Part shown: piece by piece, positions 26,237 through 33,392 of the stretch
How the letters are laid out: every line of letters starts with the position of its first letter
How positions within the stretch are numbered: the first letter of the stretch is position 1
Assembly (NCBI RefSeq): GCF_013376045.1
Contig: NZ_JABMJG010000005.1
Span: 547,766-611,765 of the forward strand
Direction: 5' to 3'
Source of the DNA: Variovorax sp. SG517
GTDB lineage: Bacteria > Pseudomonadota > Gammaproteobacteria > Burkholderiales > Burkholderiaceae_C
Length of the DNA: 64,000 nucleotides
The notes under the pieces: generated by a model
The model's database searches: none
What the model was told of the DNA's origin: nothing
Seen by the model: the letters and a program-made list of their open reading frames with translations, nothing else
Translations under genes and position numbers: made by a program

Positions 26237-28395
26237 AACGCGCCGCGCACCAGTCTTCCTTCTCCCTTGTCCACTGGGGCAGGCCGGGAACGGGCGCCCA
26301 CGGCACGTACATGAGGCGTCCTCGCCAGCCTCGTCCCATCCTTGCGCCGAGAAGAGAAGGAACAAGGCAACTGCGCCTTCTGCAGGTGCTGCTCGTCCTG
26401 TGGCTGCTCGCCTGCTGCAGCCTCGCATTCGCCACCCAGCGCGCGCTGCTCGTCGGCGTTTCCGAGCTGGTCAACCAGCCGCAGGCGCTGTGGCTGCAGG
26501 CGCCGCGCAACGACGTGCTGCTGATGCGCGACGCGTTGCAGAAACAGGGCTTCGCGGCGACCGACATCGCCGTGCTGGCCGACGGCGTGAACGGCGCCGC
26601 GCTGCCCGAGGCGCAAGCGATCCACGATGCGCTGACGAAGCTGCTCGCGCAATCGAGAAGCGGCGACTTCGTGCTGCTGTACTTCTCCGGCCACGGCACG
26701 CGGCTGCGCGACATCGTCAAGCGCTACCAGGAGCCCGACGGGCTCTCGGAGAACTTCCTCGCGCGCGACGTGCGCGGCACGCTCGGCGCAGACAACGCTC
26801 TGGCGGGCGACCTGCGCGACGTGGACTTCGATGCGTGGATCCAGTCCTTCCTCGCGAAGAACGTATTTGTCGCCTCGGTGTTCGACACCTGCTCCGCCAA
26901 CTCCATGACGCGCGGCACCGTCGATGCGCCGCCCACCGCCGAGGGCCCGCCCGACGACGAGGTGCGATGGCGCGGCCTGCGCGCGACGCAACTGGCGGCC
27001 GGTGCGCCGCCCGCGCGCGCGTTGGCGCCACCCGCGCCGGCCGAGGCCGTGCCGCGCGCCCGCTACGTCGCCTTCTTCGCATCCGAGAGCCACCAGATCA
27101 CGCCCGAGCTGCGCCTGCCGCGCAAGGCGCGCAACGCCAGGCCGCAGGGCCTGCTGACCTGGGCGATGGTCGAGGCCCTCTCGCGCAAGCCCGCCACGTG
27201 GCGGGAATTGTTCGACGGCGTGCTCGCGCTGTACCCGCCGGTCATCGACGAGCTCGCGCAGCGCTTCCCCACGCGCGAGCTCCCATCGCCGGTGGCCGAA
27301 GGCAACCTCGACGCGCCGCTGTTTGCCAACAGCGGCGCTCCCGCATCCACGCGCCCCGTGTGGCGCGCGCAGCGCAGCGGCGACAGCCTGGCCATCAAGG
27401 CGGGCCTGCTCGACGGCCTCGCGCAGCAGCAGGAGCTGCGCGTGCTCGCGACGCTCGACGACGGCACCGTGCGCGGCGCCTCCGCCACGGTGGCGCAGAT
27501 CAAGCTCGGCGGCGCTTGGCTCGCCGTGCCCACTGCGTTGAAGGACGTGCCGGGCAGCGCCTTCTGGAGCGTCACGCCGATGAGCGAGCTCGCCGCGACC
27601 GCCTTGCGCGTTCGCGCCGACAAGCCGCTGCCCGCCGGCCTCAGCCTCGACTACCCGGCCGCGATCCGCGTGGCCGACGACGCCGCCACCGCCGACGTGC
27701 GCTGGACCGATCTCGGCCCCTCGGGCCAGCGCCTCGAATTGCTGGCGCCGCTCTTCGGGGCGAGCGTTTCCACCGTGGTGCTGCCCGACGCCGCCGCGCT
27801 GCGCCGCCGGCTGCAGGCGCTGGCGCAGCTCAAGTGGCTCTCGCAGCTGCAGGGCTACGGCAAGGACGGCCAGCTCGACGGCTTCGACGCCGCGCTGGAG
27901 GTGTGGAGCGGCGAGCGCATGCTGCGCAGCGTGCCGATCGCGTCCGTGGCGTCCGTCGCACAGGCGGCCAACGCATTGCCTTCATTGCCTCTGGCGCGCA
28001 CCGGCGAGCGCCTGCGCCTGAACGTGCGCAACACCAGCGGCCGCTCGCTCGACCTCGTCATCGCGGGCATCGACGCGCGCGGCAACCTGCAGCCGGTGTA
28101 CCCCGACGAGTCCGGCGAAACCAACCGCTTCAAGCGCGGCACGCCCGAGCAGCCCTCGGTGAAGCGCTTCGACTTGCCCTGGCTCGATGCGGCGGGCGAC
28201 GCGCGCCTGCTGGTCATGGCCGTGCCCGCCACGCCCTACAGCGCGCCGCGCCTCTTCGGCGTGGGCTACGCGCAGGCCGACGTGTCGGAAGTGCGCGTGC
28301 GCGGCGGGCAGCCGCCGGCCGAGAGCGCCGAGCGCCAGGTGTTCGCGGCCCTGCTGCGCAGGAGCGGCACGGCGGACGCGGGGGCCAGGCCATGA
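26233..28395 (+). CDS. caspase-like (peptidase C14) protein, exported or membrane-anchored
   Basis: A 720-residue protein with a caspase-like fold at ~70-320: RALLVGVSELVNQP, the catalytic His in YFSGHGTRL (His154) and Cys in FDTCSAN (Cys220). A hydrophobic helix (LLQVLLVLWLLACCSLAFA, ~48-66) precedes it, acting as a signal or anchor and placing the protease in the periplasm. The C-terminus (~590-690) resembles DUF4384 (LQPVYPDESGETNRF). The first ~45 residues are unusually basic; an in-frame ATG at 26311 is an alternative start. The ATG at 26233 overlaps the upstream stop, so it is coupled to the anti-sigma-like gene, a possible substrate (inference). Confidence 0.82.
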   Translation: MKRAAHQSSFSLVHWGRPGTGAHGTYMRRPRQPRPILAPRREGTRQLRLLQVLLVLWLLACCSLAFATQRALLVGVSELVNQPQALWLQAPRNDVLLMRDALQKQGFAATDIAVLADGVNGAALPEAQAIHDALTKLLAQSRSGDFVLLYFSGHGTRLRDIVKRYQEPDGLSENFLARDVRGTLGADNALAGDLRDVDFDAWIQSFLAKNVFVASVFDTCSANSMTRGTVDAPPTAEGPPDDEVRWRGLRATQLAAGAPPARALAPPAPAEAVPRARYVAFFASESHQITPELRLPRKARNARPQGLLTWAMVEALSRKPATWRELFDGVLALYPPVIDELAQRFPTRELPSPVAEGNLDAPLFANSGAPASTRPVWRAQRSGDSLAIKAGLLDGLAQQQELRVLATLDDGTVRGASATVAQIKLGGAWLAVPTALKDVPGSAFWSVTPMSELAATALRVRADKPLPAGLSLDYPAAIRVADDAATADVRWTDLGPSGQRLELLAPLFGASVSTVVLPDAAALRRRLQALAQLKWLSQLQGYGKDGQLDGFDAALEVWSGERMLRSVPIASVASVAQAANALPSLPLARTGERLRLNVRNTSGRSLDLVIAGIDARGNLQPVYPDESGETNRFKRGTPEQPSVKRFDLPWLDAAGDARLLVMAVPATPYSAPRLFGVGYAQADVSEVRVRGGQPPAESAERQVFAALLRRSGTADAGARP

Positions 28396-28449
28396 CGGTT
28401 CCAGTTCTTCTTCTTTCCTGTTCTTGTTCCATCGATTTTCGGAGGTGAT

Positions 28450-29007
28450 ATGGCATTCCTAGACGACGGCTCCTGGAGCCCTGAAGACGCCCGCCAGTTC
28501 TACGAACTGATCGGCACCGGCTCGTCCGAGACCGACCTGGTCATGCTGATCGAGAACAAGGGCGCCCCGGTCGAAGGCGAGCTGGAGCGCAGCTTCGACG
28601 ACGGCAAGGCGCGCCTGAACATCGGCGGCTACTACTGGTCGGTGCAGGTGCCCGAGTCATCCAGCCAGAACCAGGTGGTGCCCAACAACCTGATCGTCGC
28701 GCGCCGCAGCGACGCGGCCACCGCCACCATCGCCAGCCTGCTGCGCGCGCAGGAGAAGGACCTGAAGATCATGATCAGCGCCTTCAAGTCCGGCGGCGAC
28801 GAGCGCTCGCCCGACGCGCAGTCGACCTTCGAGATGGTGCTGGAGAACGCGCGCATCTGCCGGCTGGTGCTGAGCTCGGGCGGCCACTGGGGCGTGCCCT
28901 CGGAGCTGATCTCCATCAGCTACCGCACGGTGAAGGTGCGCTCGGCCCCGCAGAAGACCACCGGCCTGCGCGGCGCGGTGCGCGAATGCCAGTTCACGCG
29001 CGCATGA
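28450..29007 (+). CDS. Hcp-like protein, divergent
   Basis: A 185-residue protein with the order of elements of the Hcp tube fold: PNNLIVARRSDAATATIASL matches the Hcp "PI-x-T-K-xx-D-xx-S/T-P" strand-helix, then KIMISAFKSGG, FEMVLENARICRLVL and a final SELISISYRTVKV strand, which is where Hcp has its conserved E-xx-S-xx-Y-xx-I. It lacks the usual Hcp N-terminus. A near-ideal GGAGGTGAT sits just before the ATG, predicting high expression as for a tube or cap subunit. The canonical Hcp is at the other end of the cluster. Structure-level assignment is inference. Confidence 0.5.
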   Translation: MAFLDDGSWSPEDARQFYELIGTGSSETDLVMLIENKGAPVEGELERSFDDGKARLNIGGYYWSVQVPESSSQNQVVPNNLIVARRSDAATATIASLLRAQEKDLKIMISAFKSGGDERSPDAQSTFEMVLENARICRLVLSSGGHWGVPSELISISYRTVKVRSAPQKTTGLRGAVRECQFTRA

Positions 29008-29044
29008 GCCGCGCACCGAGTCCAGCCACAAGGAGCCGCACACC

Positions 29045-29884
29045 ATGACCACCGCCGCCGAATTCCTCAAGGCCGCCGACCCTGCAGCCGCCCTCAAGGC
29101 CCTGAGCGACGACGTGCGCGCCAAGCCTTCCGACAGCAAGCACCGCGTGTTCATGGCGCAGCTGCTGTGCGTGCTGGGGCAGTGGGAGCGTGCGCTCAAC
29201 CAGCTCACCGTGGCGGCCGAGCTCGACGCGCTGGCCGTGCCCATGAAGCAGGTCTACGGCGAGGCCGTGCGCTGCGAGGGCCTGCGCGCCGAAGTGTTCG
29301 CCGGCACGCGCACGCCGATGATCTTCGGCCAGCCCGACGAGTGGCTGGCGCTGCTCATCGAATCATTGCTGCGCCAGGGCCGCAGCGAGAGCGAGCTGGC
29401 GGAAGACCTGCGCCAGCGCGCCTTCGACGGCGCGCCCGCCATCGGCGGCACCATCGACGGCAAGCCCTTCGAGTGGCTGTCCGACGCCGACATGCGCCTG
29501 GGCCCTGTGCTCGAGGCCTTCGTCAACGGCAAGTACTACTGGATTCCGTACGCGCGCCTCGCGCACATCAAGATAGAGCCGCCCGAGGACCTGCGCGACT
29601 GCGTGTGGATGCCCGCGCACCTGCAGTTCGAGAACGGCGGCGAAACGCTCGCGCTCATTCCCACGCGCTACGAAGGCACCGAGAAGCAGGAAGACGGCGA
29701 GCTGCGCCTTGCGCGCAAGACAGAGTGGCGCGAGCTGCGCCCCGAGGTCTGGGCCGGCTGGGGCCAGCGCGTGCTCAGCAGCAGCGACGGCAGCGAGTAC
29801 GCGCTGATGGACGTGCGCGAGATCCTGTTCACGCCGCCGGAAGCGCAGGCGCAGGTGCCGGCCGAAGGTGCCGTCGATGGCTGA
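29045..29884 (+). CDS. tagJ: TagJ (ImpE/SciE family) T6SS accessory protein
   Basis: A 279-residue TagJ. The N-terminal half is a helical TPR-like region (AELDALAVPMKQVYGEAVRCE), and the C-terminal half carries the ImpE pattern (FEWLSDADMRLGPVLEAFVNGKYYW is broken here to FVNGKYYWIPY, with PEDLRDCVWMPA following). TagJ binds the TssB sheath subunit and modulates ClpV-driven disassembly in characterised systems. It follows the Hcp-like gene with AAGGAG before the ATG and overlaps tssE by 8 bases. Confidence 0.9.
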   Translation: MTTAAEFLKAADPAAALKALSDDVRAKPSDSKHRVFMAQLLCVLGQWERALNQLTVAAELDALAVPMKQVYGEAVRCEGLRAEVFAGTRTPMIFGQPDEWLALLIESLLRQGRSESELAEDLRQRAFDGAPAIGGTIDGKPFEWLSDADMRLGPVLEAFVNGKYYWIPYARLAHIKIEPPEDLRDCVWMPAHLQFENGGETLALIPTRYEGTEKQEDGELRLARKTEWRELRPEVWAGWGQRVLSSSDGSEYALMDVREILFTPPEAQAQVPAEGAVDG

Positions 29885-30392
29885 GCTCACGGCGCAGGAG
29901 CGGCTGCAGCCCTCGCTGCTCGACCGCCTCGTCGACAACGCGCCCGACGAGAAGCGCGAGGGCGACGACAAGCGCACGCTGACCAAGCAGGCGCTGCGCC
30001 AGGCCGTGCTGCGCGACCTGGGCTGGCTCTTCAACGCCACCGGCTACGGCCTCTCGATGGACGACAGGCAGTACCCCAACGCAGCGCGCTCGGTCATCAA
30101 CTACGGATTGCCTATGCTGTCTGGCCAGTTCACCTCGTCGGTGCAGCGTGTCAGCATGGAACAGGCTTTGAAGAACGCAATCCTGCAGTTCGAGCCGCGC
30201 ATCCTGTCCCGAACACTCGAAGTCGAACTCATCATGGAAGGCCCCGCACTGGACTCGCACAACAGCATCGGCCTGCAGATCCGCGGCATGCTGTGGGCGC
30301 AGCCCGTGCCGCTGGAGTTCCTCATGCGAAGCCGCGTAGATCTTGAAGAGGGCCGCATCGAGATAGTGGACATGGCGCAGAACCCAAGGTAA
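29877..30392 (+). CDS. tssE: TssE, gp25-like baseplate wedge protein
   Basis: A 171-residue TssE with the gp25-like lysozyme-fold domain: SLLDRLVDN at the N-terminus, ARSVINYGLPMLSG in the middle, then IRGMLWAQPVPLEFLMRS near the end. It joins TssF/TssG in the baseplate. The ATG overlaps the end of tagJ; GAAGG lies about 9 bases upstream. A GTG at 29868 is also open. tssF follows after 7 bases. Confidence 0.94.
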   Translation: MAELTAQERLQPSLLDRLVDNAPDEKREGDDKRTLTKQALRQAVLRDLGWLFNATGYGLSMDDRQYPNAARSVINYGLPMLSGQFTSSVQRVSMEQALKNAILQFEPRILSRTLEVELIMEGPALDSHNSIGLQIRGMLWAQPVPLEFLMRSRVDLEEGRIEIVDMAQNPR

Positions 30393-30399
30393 GTCCGCC

Positions 30400-32292
30400 A
30401 TGGACCCTCGGCTGCTGAGTCTGTACGAACAGGAACTGCGCTACTTCCGCGAAAGCTCTTCGGAGTTCGCGCGCGCATTTCCAAAGATTGCGCATCGGCT
30501 TGGCATCGAAGGCCAGGAGGTCGCCGACCCGTACGTGGAGCGGCTGATCGAGGCCACTGCATTCCTTTCTGCGCGCGTGGGCCTGAAGCTCGATGCCGAA
30601 TACCCGCGCTTCACCGGCCACCTGCTGGACATCGTCTATCCGCACTTCCTCGCGCCGACGCCGGCGATGGTAGTGGTCTCTTTCGCGCCCGACCCCGACG
30701 ACGCCAACCTCGCCACCGGCCCGAGCCTGCCGCGCGGCAGCGGCCTGCGCGCGCGGCAGGCGGTGGGGCAGAACACGCACTGCGAGTTCCGCACGGCGAG
30801 CGCGCTGCGCGTCTGGCCCATCGAGGTGCAGCGCGCGCAGTACTTCACCTACGCGCCCGACCTGCCGCTGAACACGCATCCGCAGTCGCGCGCCATCCGC
30901 GGCGGGCTGCGCATCACACTGCGTGCCACGGCCGGGCTGGACTTCAGCCAGATCGCGCTCGACGATCTCGTGCTGCATTTCGGCGGCGCGGAAGACGTGG
31001 CCTGGCAGCTGCACGAATGCGCGCTGGGCCAGCCCATCGGCGTGCTCGTGCGGCCACTGGGGCCGGGCGGCGCGCTGCAGGGCACGCCGCGCAGCCTGCC
31101 GCCGAGCGCCATCGGCGCGGTCGGCTTCGAGGACGACGAGGCGCTGCTGCCCGTGACGGCCACCGGCTTCTCTGGCTTCCGGCTGCTGCAGGAGTACTTC
31201 GCCTTTCCCCAGCGCTTCCAGTTCGTGCGCATCGGCGGGCTCAAGGCGCTGCTGGCGCAGATGCCTGTTGCAGAAGTCGAGATCGTGCTGCTGTTCTCGC
31301 GCGGCGACGCGGCGCTCGAGAAGCTCGTGAGCGCGGACAACGTGCTGCTGCACTGCGTGCCCGCGGTGAACCTCTTCAGCAAGCGGCTCGACCGCGTGGC
31401 CATGACCGAGGGCGTGAGCCAGTTCCACCTCGTGCCGGACCGCACGCGCCCGCAGGACTTCGAGGTGCACACCGTCACCGAGGTCATCGGCCATGGCGCG
31501 CCCGGCAGCGATGCGGTCGCGGCCGAGCAGCCGTTCAGGCCCTTCTATTCGGCCTTCCACGGCAGCCGCCTGAGCCATCCGGCCTACTTCACGACCACGC
31601 GCGAGCCGCGCATGCTGTCGGTGCGCCAGCGCACCGAGGGCAACCGCAGCAGCCACATCGGCTCCGAGGTCTACATGCAGATCGTCGATCCGCAGCAGGC
31701 GCCTTACTCGGCCACCCTGCGGCAGCTGGCCGTGAGCGCGCTCTGCACCAACCGCGACCTGCCCCTGCTGATGCCACTGGGCCGCGAGAACGACTTCGAC
31801 TGCGTCGATTCTTTCCCCGTGCAGCGCGTGCGCATGGTGCGGGGGCCCTCGCGGCCGGTGTCGCCGGTGGTGAGCCAGGGGCTGGGCTGGCGCGTGGTCG
31901 ACCACCTCGCGCTCAACTACCTGTCGCTGTCCGACAGCACGCCAGAGCAGGGCGCGGCCGCGCTGCGCGAGACGCTGATGCTCTATGCGGTGCATGCCGA
32001 CGAGATGCGCCAGGGCCAGGTGCGCGGGCTGCTGTCGGTGAAATGCAAGCCGGTGGCGCGCCGCCTGCCGATGAAGGGGCCGATCGCCTTCGGCCGCGGG
32101 CTGGAGGTGACGCTCGAAGTCGACAAGGACGCCTTCCACGGCCACAGCAGTTTTCTCTTCGGTGCCGTGCTGGCACGCTTTCTTTCGCGCCACGTCGAGG
32201 TGAATCATTTCGTCGAGACCGTGCTGCGCATCGCGGGCAAGGGCGAGACCATGCGATGGAGGCCGCTGTGCGGGACGCGGCAGATCCTGTGA
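30400..32292 (+). CDS. tssF: TssF, T6SS baseplate wedge protein
   Basis: A 630-residue TssF of normal length with the family start MDPRLLSLYEQELRYFRESS, ADPYVERLIEATAFLSARV and FTGHLLDIVYPHFLAPTPAM. TssF2-TssG forms the wedge that recruits TssK and TssE. Its 3' end overlaps tssG by 37 bases if the tssG ATG is used. Confidence 0.96.
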   Translation: MDPRLLSLYEQELRYFRESSSEFARAFPKIAHRLGIEGQEVADPYVERLIEATAFLSARVGLKLDAEYPRFTGHLLDIVYPHFLAPTPAMVVVSFAPDPDDANLATGPSLPRGSGLRARQAVGQNTHCEFRTASALRVWPIEVQRAQYFTYAPDLPLNTHPQSRAIRGGLRITLRATAGLDFSQIALDDLVLHFGGAEDVAWQLHECALGQPIGVLVRPLGPGGALQGTPRSLPPSAIGAVGFEDDEALLPVTATGFSGFRLLQEYFAFPQRFQFVRIGGLKALLAQMPVAEVEIVLLFSRGDAALEKLVSADNVLLHCVPAVNLFSKRLDRVAMTEGVSQFHLVPDRTRPQDFEVHTVTEVIGHGAPGSDAVAAEQPFRPFYSAFHGSRLSHPAYFTTTREPRMLSVRQRTEGNRSSHIGSEVYMQIVDPQQAPYSATLRQLAVSALCTNRDLPLLMPLGRENDFDCVDSFPVQRVRMVRGPSRPVSPVVSQGLGWRVVDHLALNYLSLSDSTPEQGAAALRETLMLYAVHADEMRQGQVRGLLSVKCKPVARRLPMKGPIAFGRGLEVTLEVDKDAFHGHSSFLFGAVLARFLSRHVEVNHFVETVLRIAGKGETMRWRPLCGTRQIL

Positions 32293-33392
32293 CGAGCGCG
32301 GCCTCCGCACCCGAGACCGGCGGCACCGTGCAGGCGCGCGTCGATGCGGCACTGCGGGGCTGGTCGGAACAGCCCTGGGCCTTCGACTACTTCGCGGTGA
32401 TGCGTCGGCTGGAGTCGGTCGCGAAGACCACGCCGCGCTGGGGCCGCGCGCTGCTGCCCGGCGCCGAGCCGGTGCGCGTGGGGCAGGAGCCGTCGCTCTC
32501 CTTCGCGCCCGCGAGCTTCAGCCGCTTCGAGCCCGCCACCGCGCATTCGCCGCCGCGCCTGCGCCAGCAGTTCTTCGGCTACATCGGCCCCAACGGGCCG
32601 CTGCCGGTGCACCTGAGCGACTTCATCCGCGAGCGCAGCCTGAACCATGGCGACCCGACGTGGCTGGCCTTTCTCGACAGCTTCTCGCACCGCTTCTCGC
32701 TGCACTTCTACCGCGCGTGGGCGCAGTCGCGTCCCGCCGTCGCGCTGGACCGGCCGGGCGAGGACCGCTTCCGCCTGCAGATCGGCGCGCTGGTGGGCAT
32801 CGGCGCGCCGGGACGGGTGGGGCGCGACGAGATCCATGACGACGCGCGCCTGCACTTCTCGGGCTGGCTCGCGCGCCGCGTGCACAACGTGGAGAGCGTC
32901 GAGTCGGTGCTGTGCAGCTATTTCGGCGTGCCTGTGAAGCTGGAACGCTGGGTCGGCCACTGGATGAGCCTGCCGGCCGGTGAGCTCACGCGGCTGGGGC
33001 AGGGCGAGAGTTCGCGTTCCATGGGCATGGGCGCCATGCTCGGCACCCGCGCGTGGGATCGCCAGCACCGCGTGCGCCTGCACCTGGGGCCGCTCACGCT
33101 GGAGCAGTACCGCATGTTCCTGCCCACCGGGAATGCCCGCCCCGTGCTGCAGCGCTGGATGCAGCAGCTGCTCGGCGACGAGCTCGAGTGGGATGCCGAG
33201 CTCGTGCTCGAGAAGGTGCAGGTGCCGCCCACGCGCCTGGGCGAGGCGAAGGGCAGCGCGCCGCGCCTCGGCTGGGTGTCGTGGCTCGGCGAGCGCCCGC
33301 GCTCGCGCGACGCCGCCGACGTGCGCATCGGCAACCAGTCTTTCAACAAGCCCATCTTCATTCGTTCAGAAGAGATACGGAGTCCCTCATGA
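32256..33392 (+). CDS. tssG: TssG, T6SS baseplate wedge protein
   Basis: A 378-residue TssG (EQPWAFDYFAVMRRLES near the start, FFGYIGPNGPLPVHLSDFI, FYRAWAQSRPAV). Two starts are credible: the ATG used here, inside tssF, or a GTG at 32289 that overlaps the tssF stop as GTGA, the coupling pattern used elsewhere in this operon; the shorter form would lack only 11 residues. The stop overlaps the clpV ATG (ATGA). Confidence 0.95.
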   Translation: MEAAVRDAADPVTSAASAPETGGTVQARVDAALRGWSEQPWAFDYFAVMRRLESVAKTTPRWGRALLPGAEPVRVGQEPSLSFAPASFSRFEPATAHSPPRLRQQFFGYIGPNGPLPVHLSDFIRERSLNHGDPTWLAFLDSFSHRFSLHFYRAWAQSRPAVALDRPGEDRFRLQIGALVGIGAPGRVGRDEIHDDARLHFSGWLARRVHNVESVESVLCSYFGVPVKLERWVGHWMSLPAGELTRLGQGESSRSMGMGAMLGTRAWDRQHRVRLHLGPLTLEQYRMFLPTGNARPVLQRWMQQLLGDELEWDAELVLEKVQVPPTRLGEAKGSAPRLGWVSWLGERPRSRDAADVRIGNQSFNKPIFIRSEEIRSPS

